Positions 26,838 to 35,309 are shown, counted from the first letter of the stretch. The stretch: 64,000 nt of DNA from Geoanaerobacter sp964528055 (GCA_964528055.1 CAZGQM010000016.1:12305-76304); one strand, 5' to 3'. Notes: generated from the letters alone by a model not told the origin. Numbers and translations are program-made.

Positions 26838-26917
26838 CATCTCCTCCATAAAAATATATTGGTTGAACAAATGACTTCTATCTGACAATTCTCACCTATA
26901 GTAGAGTCTGCACATTC

Positions 26918-29341
26918 CTATATGTTGATGTCGAATCCTATCGCCTGACGATGTCGTTCCCAGGTGTTATCAAGCAGCAGGAAATAGCCGAACAGCTGAT
27001 ACTTGTATTCAGCAGGGTCTACTGAGGTGTGAAACGGTTTCATCGGGACGGTTGAGTAGATGAGCTGGCCGAGGAAAAGCCCCTCTGCAATCTCGACCAG
27101 TTCATCGAGGCACGTCCCTATGGGGGCCGGGCCGCCGATCATCGGGTAGCGGTACTGAAACTGGAAAACGCGTTTATGTTCTTCTCCGTTATTGTTCATC
27201 GGGAGAATCGAGACTTGGTCGGAAACACCGAGGAAGATGTACCCCTGCCTGACGAATGGAGAAGGGCCCGCATCAGCAAGCTGTTGTATCGATTTGACAG
27301 GAGGGCGGTAATTCATGTCCAGCATCCGCATCATGTTGTCCGCGGCAAGGATGCGCGAATCCTGCAGGTTGTTTCCGAAGAGCCAGTGATTGCCGGCTTC
27401 CTGCTCCCAGAATGCCTTGTCACGCTCAGCCATCCCCTTGTCCCACGAACCGCTTTCAAGGTGCCGGGCATAGGGACCTTCCTTTGTCCAGAACCGGTCA
27501 CGGTTTTTCTTCACCAGGTCGTAGTGGGGCCAGCTCGCCGGGCGGTTTCTAAGTTCCGCAACGCGGTCCGGATAGCGTTGAAAAAGATCGGAGCTTTCAT
27601 CCAGGAGCATGCTCAGCTTGCGACCGCTTATACGTTCGAACGATTTCCCTGCCCACGGAAAGATGAACCTTCCGATGGCGGACCAGACTGCGTCGAGCAT
27701 GTTCGGACCGCGAAGGTCGCTCTGCATGAGGCAGGCAAGCCCGCTGGGAAATATGCTCTGTATATCGATTTTTTCATCCATGGCTTGCCGCAGGGTATCG
27801 CCGAATCCCATATGGAGGTTAAGGGTTGCGCCGTGATAGTAGTCGAAGCCACTGCATGGCTCTTCCTTGCCGTACCATGAGAGCTTTTCCGGGGCATCGA
27901 AGCGTGTGTTGTACCCTTTCCCCTGGCCTTGGAACATCCCATTGCGAATCCGGGGGGCAATACCGCACCGAAACAGCCGGTTCAGTTTCTCGAAGTGGCG
28001 CAGATGGTCATCGAGGGCGCTCTGCGCAGCAATCTCCTTCTGAATTCGCTGAAGCATCTGGAGAATCGACTCCCCGGTCAGCAGGAGTTCGCGTACGTCT
28101 CCATCACTAGCCTTTGTTGATGGTTCTAGGCAGAATGTAGTGAATTTCCTGCAGAGGGTGTCATTGTTCTGCCAGCCTGATATCCAGTCGCTGATATTGG
28201 CAGCATCGCCGGCATCAGCGACTGCTTGGGCACTCTTCGCCGGGGGAGGCGCCGCCGAAAGATGGTCATACCCCAGTTCGACGAATCCGCTTTCGCCCGG
28301 TCCGGGACGCAGGTGGGGGAACGCATCCTCTGAATATGCCTTGGCTGCGAACACCGGATCAATCATCAGGAAGAAGCCGTTGTTCTGGTATCCGTAATCG
28401 ATATTCGGCGTACCGGGGCGGTATGGCTCGCCAACCTCCCACCCCTTTTCCAGCAGGCCGGGAATGGGTGACCATAATGTCCCCAGGCTGTAATGGCTTG
28501 AAGCCATCACCAGTTGACCAAGGTAGACCCCGTCCGCGATCTGGACTAGTTCATCCACCAGTCTGGTCATGGGATAGGCCGGCTCAAGCTGAGGCCAACG
28601 GTAGTTCAGCTGGTATACCGGCTTGCCTTTCATCTCCGGGACAACGGAATTTCCCGGCTGGGCAAGGAATATACCGCCTGTCATGCTGTAAGGAATATAT
28701 GTCTCCTTTTCCAGGTTGTCTGGTAGGAGTTCCCCGAGGAATCCCGAAACCGAAGTGTCAGAAGGGCGGGGCTTGAGCTGCCAGACCCTGGTGAGAACGG
28801 GGATACCCAGACTCTGGAGAAGCCCGGAATTCGGCGGCTCACGGAAGTAGTTCCTTCCTATTCTGGTAGTGGTGGGTGAGTAGCGTTCCAGTATCTGCAG
28901 GTTATTGTCGCACTTGGCAGCAACAATTCCTCGTGAAACAGGCTCAAAGGTCTTTCCCATCCAGAGACCGGTGTTGGCGAATGTTTCATTCCAGCAGGTT
29001 GCCATCAATTCCACGGCAGCAATGGCTGAACGGTCCCGTCCGAACATCCCGGCTGTCTGCCTGAAGTAGTCGCTGTCGCGTATGGCGACCGGTACTCCGA
29101 TCATCGGCCCGTCGAGAACGGCATTCCTGCCGCAGATGAACAGGGTTTTAAGCTTTTCGAAGATGCCGTCCCACTGGTCGCGCAGGCGGTTGTTGGAGAG
29201 AATACGTTGGAAATTCCCAAGCATGCTGAAGACATTCTCTTTGAGGTCGTTGGCGATGATGGATTGCAGCTTTTCGGCAAGCCGTTCCTCTTCATCCCTG
29301 GATGCGCAGGGGAAGTTACGGGGGTCGAGATGGTCGTTCAT
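26918..29341 (-). CDS. Orphan 807-residue protein made of two internal copies
   Basis: I do not recognise a family. The protein contains two related halves: FEKLKTLFICG (61) matches FEKLNRLFRCG (450); WMGKTFEPVSRG (127) matches WAGKSFERISGR (563); VYQLNYRWP (242) matches VFQFQYRYP (725); DELVQIADGVYLGQL (263) matches DELVEIAEGLFLGQL (746). The spacing differs because of insertions in the second copy. It is rich in aromatic residues, has no signal peptide and no transmembrane helix. GGAGG precedes the ATG. It lies between the DUF6765 and amidase genes, so it is likely part of the lytic gene set. No enzymatic function is proposed. Confidence 0.75.
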   Translation of the reverse strand: MNDHLDPRNFPCASRDEEERLAEKLQSIIANDLKENVFSMLGNFQRILSNNRLRDQWDGIFEKLKTLFICGRNAVLDGPMIGVPVAIRDSDYFRQTAGMFGRDRSAIAAVELMATCWNETFANTGLWMGKTFEPVSRGIVAAKCDNNLQILERYSPTTTRIGRNYFREPPNSGLLQSLGIPVLTRVWQLKPRPSDTSVSGFLGELLPDNLEKETYIPYSMTGGIFLAQPGNSVVPEMKGKPVYQLNYRWPQLEPAYPMTRLVDELVQIADGVYLGQLVMASSHYSLGTLWSPIPGLLEKGWEVGEPYRPGTPNIDYGYQNNGFFLMIDPVFAAKAYSEDAFPHLRPGPGESGFVELGYDHLSAAPPPAKSAQAVADAGDAANISDWISGWQNNDTLCRKFTTFCLEPSTKASDGDVRELLLTGESILQMLQRIQKEIAAQSALDDHLRHFEKLNRLFRCGIAPRIRNGMFQGQGKGYNTRFDAPEKLSWYGKEEPCSGFDYYHGATLNLHMGFGDTLRQAMDEKIDIQSIFPSGLACLMQSDLRGPNMLDAVWSAIGRFIFPWAGKSFERISGRKLSMLLDESSDLFQRYPDRVAELRNRPASWPHYDLVKKNRDRFWTKEGPYARHLESGSWDKGMAERDKAFWEQEAGNHWLFGNNLQDSRILAADNMMRMLDMNYRPPVKSIQQLADAGPSPFVRQGYIFLGVSDQVSILPMNNNGEEHKRVFQFQYRYPMIGGPAPIGTCLDELVEIAEGLFLGQLIYSTVPMKPFHTSVDPAEYKYQLFGYFLLLDNTWERHRQAIGFDINI

Positions 29342-29371
29342 GGGTGCCTCCAGGTATGACGTTTAATGACA

Positions 29372-30430
29372 TTATGCCGCACAGATACCGTAATTCGGCA
29401 GTATGTCGTGGAGCACGGCAAAACGGTGAGCTTGTACCGCATCATGAAACTTCTTCCAGTTGCTGGTAAGAAATTTGTCCGAATAGTTGTATTCGGGGAG
29501 ATCCAAAGCTGTTCCCAATGCTTCGGCCTTCCACGAATTCCGCCCTTTGTCGTTATAAGTCAGCTCCTCCTTTATCTCTAGATCGTTAACCTTGAAGGTC
29601 CCTTTACGGATCTCATCCAGCCAGCTTTTATGCCGTCGGTCTCCATCTTCATCGGTGAACTTAAGAAAGAGTTCGGTCAACATGGCCTTGTTGGCGGAAT
29701 CTATGCCAGTGACAGCTGCATCGGGGTCACCGGCTATATACCGTTTCATGGCAATGCACATATTGTCCGCTGCATCAATAAAATCCGATGGATTATTACG
29801 CTTCACCTCGACTCCATGTCCGTCTTTATAGCTCCAGTTGAGAAAAGGCATATCCGGCAGTACGTTTGCTCTGCCATGACCTAGAGGAGGTATCGTATCG
29901 TCCAGAATATCGCTAAGGAATGATTTCAAATCCCCCAAAAAGCCGGTGTCCCCTTCACTGACAACTTCTTCCACATCATTCACTTTGTGCAGGACTCCGG
30001 CAAAACCTTGATGTGCCCAGGTGTCGGCGTAGACGTGCATTGCAACGCCAAGCCGGTGCAGAGCGTATGGCTTGCTTCTGTCCTCAAATACACTCCTGAC
30101 CATATCTTTTGCGACGGGGCTGTTTGGCAGACATATCAACTTGTAAATGAATTTGTCGCCGGGATCGGCATCTTTCCCATTACCGGGCAGAAAATGGAAC
30201 GGGAGCCAAACTTCCCGGTTATCTCCATTATCAAGATTCTTCAGGTCCAGCATCTGATGCGCCGAACTGGTGCGTTGATATTGCGCGCCGTTTTTGAATT
30301 TTACGGTGCCGCTACAGGTGGCGTCATCCACATACTGGGCGGCATAGGCGATGATATCCGCATCCTTCTGCGGGAATCCTGCCAGTCGCGCCGTTACATA
30401 GGTTACTGCATGGTGAAAGTCGATCTGCAT
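29372..30430 (-). CDS. DUF6765-like protein (phospholipase C/P1-nuclease-like fold suspected)
   Basis: A 352-residue protein beginning MQIDFHHAVTYVTARLAGF, the pattern of DUF6765 proteins. It has HRLGVAMHVYADTWAHQGF at 125-143 with H132, D136 and H140 spaced like the zinc ligands of zinc-dependent phospholipase C and P1 nuclease. The N-terminal H6/H7 and D35/D36 could complete a trinuclear zinc site. No signal peptide is visible. GAGGAGG precedes the ATG. It begins the hydrolase part of the minus-strand run, 38 bases after the activase gene. Phospholipase activity is an inference from the His/Asp spacing. Confidence 0.65.
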   Translation of the reverse strand: MQIDFHHAVTYVTARLAGFPQKDADIIAYAAQYVDDATCSGTVKFKNGAQYQRTSSAHQMLDLKNLDNGDNREVWLPFHFLPGNGKDADPGDKFIYKLICLPNSPVAKDMVRSVFEDRSKPYALHRLGVAMHVYADTWAHQGFAGVLHKVNDVEEVVSEGDTGFLGDLKSFLSDILDDTIPPLGHGRANVLPDMPFLNWSYKDGHGVEVKRNNPSDFIDAADNMCIAMKRYIAGDPDAAVTGIDSANKAMLTELFLKFTDEDGDRRHKSWLDEIRKGTFKVNDLEIKEELTYNDKGRNSWKAEALGTALDLPEYNYSDKFLTSNWKKFHDAVQAHRFAVLHDILPNYGICAA

Positions 30431-30468
30431 GGTATCCCTCCTCTAAGGTCGGTTTTGGTTGTTAAGCA

Positions 30469-31377
30469 TCAAGCCGCAGTGTCGAGTCGTTGCGTAAGGC
30501 GTTCGAGGAAGAGTTTCCGGAGATCATCTTCTTCGAGAGGGGACCCCGGGAGCTGTAGCTGCAATTCCACCCCCATTGCGCGCCGGGTTTCGATCCCTGC
30601 CAGGTTGTACGGAAGCAGGTCGCATCGGAGATATCCCAGCTCTGCAATGAATGAAGCGATTTTCAGCAGATTGTCGGGCACGGCGGTAATCCCCGGTATC
30701 AAAGGAACCCGCGGGTTTACTTTGCTTCTGGCCTCTCTGGTCAAGCGCCGGAAATTTGCCAGGATAGTTGCGTTGTCCTGTCCTGTATATTTTTTGTGGA
30801 GAGACCCATCGATAAACTTCAGGTCGAACAGTATCAGGTCAATGAAGGGGAGGAGTTTTCGGGAAAAACTGTCATAATCGAACATCCCGCAGGTCTGGAT
30901 GGCGGTATGTATGTTTTCTGATTTAAGCTTCGCAAGAGCTGCACCAAGGTAATTCATCCAGAGGGTCGGCTCTCCTCCGGAAAAGGTAACACCTCCGCCG
31001 GAGGAATCGAAAAAATGCCTGTCCCGCCTAAGTATTTCCATCAGATCGTCCAGCGGATACTCTTTCCCAATCATCCTTATCGCTCTCGCAGGGCAGTTGT
31101 CCACGCAGTTGCCGCATGAGGTGCAACGATTGCGGTCGACCTGAAGAGCGGGATTGAATGCGATGGCTGCTTCAGGGCAGACAGCTGTACATAGGCCGCA
31201 CCTGATACATCTGTCGGGGTGCACCCCGATCTCTCGTTCGACACCTATAGATTGAGGGTTTTGGCACCATAGACATGACAGTGGACACCCCTTCATGAAG
31301 ACGGTGGTCCGGATGCCTGGTCCGTCGTCAAGAGCAAAGCGATGCACGTCGAATATGAGAGGGGGTGACTCCTTCAT
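30469..31377 (-). CDS. Glycyl-radical enzyme activating enzyme (radical SAM)
   Basis: A 302-residue radical SAM activase. The N-terminal DDGPGIRTTVFMKGCPLSC holds the cluster cysteines C31, C35 and C38. Two ferredoxin-type 4Fe-4S motifs are inserted next (CIRCGLCTAVCP and CTSCGNCVDNCP), as in activases of glycerol dehydratase-, choline lyase- and hydroxyphenylacetate decarboxylase-type enzymes rather than PflA. TFSGGEPT follows near 135. Its job is to place the glycyl radical on the partner enzyme encoded two genes upstream (31901-34384). Its ATG overlaps the stop of the SCP2 gene by one base, so translation is probably coupled. Confidence 0.92.
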   Translation of the reverse strand: MKESPPLIFDVHRFALDDGPGIRTTVFMKGCPLSCLWCQNPQSIGVEREIGVHPDRCIRCGLCTAVCPEAAIAFNPALQVDRNRCTSCGNCVDNCPARAIRMIGKEYPLDDLMEILRRDRHFFDSSGGGVTFSGGEPTLWMNYLGAALAKLKSENIHTAIQTCGMFDYDSFSRKLLPFIDLILFDLKFIDGSLHKKYTGQDNATILANFRRLTREARSKVNPRVPLIPGITAVPDNLLKIASFIAELGYLRCDLLPYNLAGIETRRAMGVELQLQLPGSPLEEDDLRKLFLERLTQRLDTAA

Positions 31378-31811
31378 CAGATCGCTCCTGCGGCCATCAG
31401 CTGCAGTCGTTTGGCCATGAATGCGAATCTGTAGAGATAGTTCAGGTTGCCGTCGATTGAAACTTCCTGGCGCAGCATGGAGCCCAGAATATCCGGCTTC
31501 GGGGTGAGCAGATACCCCATGAGTGCCTTTCCGTCCTTGAAGAGAACGGTTATGTCCGGGTTCGGGATCTCATCTTCACGTACTTCCAACCGGCCGTCCT
31601 CGAACAGGGCAGCCACTGTTATGTTCCCATCTTTGCTCTTGAACTGGTAGCGCCCGTTAAATCCTTCGATGTTCTTTCTGAAATCCTTGTCAATCATGAA
31701 AACTACCGACATAAGGCCGAGCAGCAGCTGCAGGAAGTCTTCTGCAAATTCCGAGGTGAGGCAGTCTGAGAAATTTTTCATCGCGGCTTGTATGAGAAGG
31801 TTATCCGGCAT
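31377..31811 (-). CDS. SCP2 sterol-carrier-like domain protein
   Basis: A 144-residue protein whose middle and end (FNGRYQFKSKDGNITVAALF, NPDITVLFKDGKALMGYL, DILGSMLRQEVSIDGNLNYL) follow the SCP2 fold, which binds lipids or other hydrophobic ligands in a tunnel. AAAGGAG precedes the ATG. It lies between a glycyl radical enzyme and its activase and overlaps the activase start, so it is probably part of the same pathway. A hydrophobic substrate or product delivered to the glycyl radical enzyme is a reasonable idea but is not shown by the sequence. Confidence 0.75.
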   Translation of the reverse strand: MPDNLLIQAAMKNFSDCLTSEFAEDFLQLLLGLMSVVFMIDKDFRKNIEGFNGRYQFKSKDGNITVAALFEDGRLEVREDEIPNPDITVLFKDGKALMGYLLTPKPDILGSMLRQEVSIDGNLNYLYRFAFMAKRLQLMAAGAI

Positions 31812-31860
31812 GTTAGCTCCTTTGCATGTGTTGTTTCAGTCAATCCCTGCTGTTGGCGCG

Positions 31861-31894
31861 TTGCTTGCCGCGCACAGATACGGCGGAGTACGCC
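31861..31894. repeat. Short interspersed repeat, copy A
   Basis: TTGCTTG at 31861-31867, then a GC-rich core with ACAG, then AGTACGCC at 31887-31894. The same three blocks recur in the same order and orientation at 61957-61984. It lies between the glycyl radical enzyme stop and the SCP2 gene. The relationship is partial: the copies differ in core length. Confidence 0.4.
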
Positions 31895-31900
31895 CAGCCC

Positions 31901-34384
31901 CTACGACGACGATGGGAGCATCCCTTTCTGCTGTTCCGGAAACGTCACTGATTTCCCTGTTTTCAAGTCATAGGCGGTGCGGGTTATTATCTCGTCCTTC
32001 ATGGCATCGTTTAAGTCCTTGAAGTAGGCTGAGTAACCGGAAACCCTGACAAGGAGTTCAGGGTAGTTTTCAGGATGCGCCTTTGCGTCGATCAGCATCT
32101 CGTACGACATGATGTTGAACTGGATATGCAGGCCGCCGGTACGGAAATAGGCCTCGATTGCCTGGCTGAACTTCTGCAGGTCATCTCTGCCTTTGATTGC
32201 TGAATACTTCAGGTTGAATGCTTCCCCTCCCGGTATATGCAGTGAGTCAATCCCGCCCACTGCATTGAGGCAGGCGGCAAGATCTGCCGCAGCCTGCGAC
32301 ACCGGTGTGATTCCGCTTGCAAATATTCTGTTCGCCTTCCTTCCATTAGGGAGTGCGCCTGAGAGCTTTCCCTGGCCTGCGTGATTGGTCATGGTCCAGT
32401 AGGCGGGCCGGTATCTACCCCCACGGTAGTTAGTGTACTGCTGATAGGTCTCATAGAGGAACCGGAGCAGGTTGCGAGAGTTCTTTACCGCTGTCGGATC
32501 TTCGGAACCGTATTTGGGCGTGCGGTTTACAAGGTAGGCATGGAGTGCGGCGTCACCCTCAAAGTCTCGCTTCATAGCGGTGAGCAGATCAGGGAAGGTG
32601 CATTTCCGGTCTATGAAGACACCTTTTTCGATGGCGTTCAGGGAGTCAACCGTGTCGGCGAAACCGATATGAGTTGCGCCGGACGAGTTATAGCGCGCTC
32701 CGCCGAAAATAAGATCTTTCCCCTTTTCCATTGGCCCTTCAAAGAGTGCCGACAGAAGCGGTGTAGGGAGATATTCCTGGTGAGTTCTGCCCATCATTTC
32801 GTTGAGTTTGACTGCTTCGTTGATCACCCAGCGAAGCTGTGTCTTGAAAGCCTCCCAAAACTCCTCGAAGCTTTTGAACGATTCGGCTGTCCCGGTGGCC
32901 GGCCCGATCTGTTCGTCGCCGGTTACTGGTCTCGTTCCGTTGTAAAGGGCAAGTTCAAGCGCAGAGACCAGGTTCAGCATTATGGAGCTGGAAGCGTCGT
33001 AGCTGCGTCCCGAGGCGGAAAGTTCTACGCAGCCTATGATGGCGTAATCCCTGGCGTCCCTTGTTGCGATCCCCTGGTTTTCCAGCGTCCTTATAGCTGC
33101 GATGTCGTTGTAAAAGGCAGGTACAGATTTTGTGTTTGCAATAACCTCTGCTACCCGGTCACGGTATTCCACACTGTTCTTTTCCAGGTGATATCGTGCA
33201 TTGAGGCTTGGGTCGCGTGTTTTCAGCAGTTCTGTGACCCTGAGCATGATGTAGGTCAGGTCATTTACCGCATCCTCGCCATCTTCATTTATTCCGCCAA
33301 CCGTAACCGCCGGGACGGTCCCTGCTCCGCCGAACAGCTCCTCACCCGTTTCCGGAACGAGATTCGTATTGTCGTTCAGTTTAAGCCAGAGACAGCCGAC
33401 CAATTCCAAGGCTTCCTTCTGAGTCAGCGTGCCGTTGTCTGTATCTCTTCGGTACCATGGGAACAGAATCTGGTCGAGTCGACCGGGGCTAATTGCCATG
33501 TTGATGCTTTCGGCATGTATCGCAATCTGGAGTATCCAGAGGGCGTTTATGGCCTCCCTGAAGGTCCTTGCCGGCTTGGCAGGCACCTGCGCGCAGATCG
33601 ATGACAGTGCCTCAAGATTTTGCTTCCGATCAGGATCCTTTTCCTGCCCGGCTAATTCTGCGGCTTTGCTGCTCAGTCTTGCGGCATAGGCGATTATCCC
33701 TTTGAGCGCAATCTGTGTCGCACGATAGAAGTCAAGCTGATGCAATTCATCCGGTGACAGTAAGGCTTTCCCCGCGAGTTTCGTTTCATGTAGTGATGCT
33801 TCCGCAATAAGCCATTCCAGTCCATTTTCAAGGGCTACCTTGTAGCAGGGAACGGTATGTGAGATGGTGCCGGCCTTACTGGCGATAAAAAAGACGATCC
33901 GTTCGAATAGCTTCATGCAGGGAGGATTTCCTTCCCTGGAGCGGGTTGCCTCAAGGATGTTCCGCTCCATCCAGTAGGGGAAAATATTGAAGTTCAGCTC
34001 ATCCGCTTCTTCGCGGGAGATGATCTGCGGGTTTTTCTCCCGGCTACTCATGGTGTCAAGTTCTGGCCAGATGGTCAGTCCTGTAAGCTCGGGGTAGACC
34101 GGTGCTCCAAAAGGTTTGGATGAGGTCGTACCTGCCAGGAGATTGTCATCAAAGAAGAGTGGAAGCTTGTTGGACAGGAAATGGTTCACCGCCCGGCTAT
34201 ACCGAATCTCCATCGATTCATCGGGGCCAGCCATATCCCTGAGAAACGTTGTGATATGTTTTGCCCTTTCTATGCATACCTCCGCCTTTGCCGAGAAGCA
34301 CTGCTTACGGAGACTCTCCAGCAGCGGCAGTGTGTCGAGGTTCTGATCCGCAATCCTGATATCTGTTAAGGTTAGGGTTCCCAT
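31901..34384 (-). CDS. Glycyl radical enzyme (pyruvate formate-lyase-like, substrate unknown)
   Basis: An 827-residue glycyl radical enzyme. The radical loop RVSGYSAYF holds G783, 45 residues from the C-terminus, as the family requires. The active-site cysteine is C452 in IIGCVELSASG with E454 following. The Cys-x-Glu arrangement resembles glycerol dehydratase, choline lyase and hydroxyphenylacetate decarboxylase (GCVEP). Leu instead of Pro, and the distinct flanking sequence, set it apart from those, and it is not pyruvate formate-lyase itself (no Cys-Cys pair). The activase and an SCP2 protein follow. The substrate is unassigned. GAGGAG precedes the ATG. The enzyme is oxygen-sensitive, so an anaerobic lifestyle is implied. 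Confidence 0.9.
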   Translation of the reverse strand: MGTLTLTDIRIADQNLDTLPLLESLRKQCFSAKAEVCIERAKHITTFLRDMAGPDESMEIRYSRAVNHFLSNKLPLFFDDNLLAGTTSSKPFGAPVYPELTGLTIWPELDTMSSREKNPQIISREEADELNFNIFPYWMERNILEATRSREGNPPCMKLFERIVFFIASKAGTISHTVPCYKVALENGLEWLIAEASLHETKLAGKALLSPDELHQLDFYRATQIALKGIIAYAARLSSKAAELAGQEKDPDRKQNLEALSSICAQVPAKPARTFREAINALWILQIAIHAESINMAISPGRLDQILFPWYRRDTDNGTLTQKEALELVGCLWLKLNDNTNLVPETGEELFGGAGTVPAVTVGGINEDGEDAVNDLTYIMLRVTELLKTRDPSLNARYHLEKNSVEYRDRVAEVIANTKSVPAFYNDIAAIRTLENQGIATRDARDYAIIGCVELSASGRSYDASSSIMLNLVSALELALYNGTRPVTGDEQIGPATGTAESFKSFEEFWEAFKTQLRWVINEAVKLNEMMGRTHQEYLPTPLLSALFEGPMEKGKDLIFGGARYNSSGATHIGFADTVDSLNAIEKGVFIDRKCTFPDLLTAMKRDFEGDAALHAYLVNRTPKYGSEDPTAVKNSRNLLRFLYETYQQYTNYRGGRYRPAYWTMTNHAGQGKLSGALPNGRKANRIFASGITPVSQAAADLAACLNAVGGIDSLHIPGGEAFNLKYSAIKGRDDLQKFSQAIEAYFRTGGLHIQFNIMSYEMLIDAKAHPENYPELLVRVSGYSAYFKDLNDAMKDEIITRTAYDLKTGKSVTFPEQQKGMLPSSS

Positions 34385-34615
34385 ACATACTCCTCTTAAC
34401 TATTTGATAGATATTGATTTACAAAGCTATTTCCTATGAGGCGGGTTAGGAAATACGAGTGTATAATTAATTAAAACAGCTGTTTGTGGTGCTGGCAATT
34501 CCTCTAATAGGGATATATTTATGGGCTGCATGGGGTAATTATCATGCAAGTGTTGAAACGGAAGAATGGGTTACTGCTAAAGTTGTAGTGAAGGAGTGCT
34601 GGGGTTGGATGAACA
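34385..34615. other. Intergenic region upstream of the glycyl radical enzyme
   Basis: About 230 bases, AT-rich near the glycyl radical enzyme start. I find no convincing sigma-70 or sigma-54 promoter on the minus strand for the glycyl radical operon; a sigma-54-like search fails on the invariant GG. A promoter needing an activator such as the adjacent LuxR-type protein would be compatible with this. Confidence 0.3.
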
Positions 34616-34640
34616 AATGCCGGCGCAGGTCGCCGGCATT
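34616..34640 (-). terminator. Hairpin downstream of the LuxR-type gene
   Basis: Ten-bp perfect arms AATGCCGGCG (34616-34625) and CGCCGGCATT (34631-34640) with a five-base loop, 28 bases beyond the stop of the minus-strand regulator gene. The T content after the stem is low (TTTGTTC on the minus strand), so termination may be partial and read-through into the glycyl radical operon is possible. Confidence 0.6.
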
Positions 34641-34668
34641 CGAGATGCTGCCATAGGCTGATTCAGTG

Positions 34669-35280
34669 TCAGCTCAGCGGAGGGAGCCGGAATTTCATGG
34701 CAAGAGGGACGAGTTGGGAACGATTGGTGACCTTCACCTTGCGAAAGATATGACTTATGTGGGCCTTCACCGTCTGTTCGCTTATCCGGAGTTTTTCGGC
34801 GATCTCTCTGTTTTTAAATCCTTGGGAGACCAGGATGATTACCTCCTGCTCCTTGCGGCTGATCTTGTCTATGTTTTTGGAGCGGGCAGCTGATTCGGCG
34901 TAGTTCAAAAGGGCTTTCAGCTTGGTGTTGTCGATCCATACCTGTCCTGCGTGGATTACCGAGAGGGCTTTAAGGAAGAGAGGGGTGTCGGTATCTGTTG
35001 CAATGATACCGTCCAGCTTATGTGAAAGCAGGATGCTGATTACCTCGTTTTCCTGGAGTCCGGTGTCGAAAAGTATGACTTTGGCTTCCGGCCAGCGGGT
35101 GAATATGGCTGGTTTTAGGGTGGCTGAGTCAACAAGTACGAGTTCGGGGTCGAATCCGTTTACCTGCGCTATGTCAAGAGCCACATCAGCGAGATAGCCG
35201 TCGGGTGAGTTGCTCAGGAGATCGGCCAGTGCATTGGCCAGTACGCGGTTGCTGATATTTACAAGGATGTTGGTAGCCAT
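34669..35280 (-). CDS. LuxR/NarL-type response regulator with degenerate receiver
   Basis: A 203-residue regulator. The C-terminal LuxR helix-turn-helix (about 137-198) has SRKEQEVIILVSQGFKNREI and LRISEQTVKAHISHIFRKV, well conserved. The N-terminal receiver keeps an aspartate at the expected place (D51 in LVLVDS) but lacks the acidic pair: the residues after strand 1 are NISN (8-11) instead of Asp-Asp. Normal Mg2+-dependent phosphorylation is therefore doubtful; it may respond to a ligand or to expression level. No kinase is adjacent. A perfect sigma-70 promoter lies upstream. Lying directly upstream of the glycyl radical/lytic gene run on the same strand, it is the likely regulator. Confidence 0.85.
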   Translation of the reverse strand: MATNILVNISNRVLANALADLLSNSPDGYLADVALDIAQVNGFDPELVLVDSATLKPAIFTRWPEAKVILFDTGLQENEVISILLSHKLDGIIATDTDTPLFLKALSVIHAGQVWIDNTKLKALLNYAESAARSKNIDKISRKEQEVIILVSQGFKNREIAEKLRISEQTVKAHISHIFRKVKVTNRSQLVPLAMKFRLPPLS

Positions 35281-35309
35281 GGGAGCGCCTTTAGGTAAAT
35301 TATTACCGG

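Noticed and set aside
20401..26888. Prophage or prophage remnant
   Set aside because: A holin-like protein, GH19 endolysin and amidase are present, but there is no integrase, terminase, capsid, portal or tail gene, no attachment-site repeat, and protease, phospholipase-like and radical-enzyme genes share the strand and spacing.
32381..33604. 407-codon plus-strand frame opposite the glycyl radical enzyme
   Set aside because: It lies wholly within the opposite strand of a complete enzyme with intact active-site motifs; composition is Cys/Arg-rich as expected for an antisense shadow.
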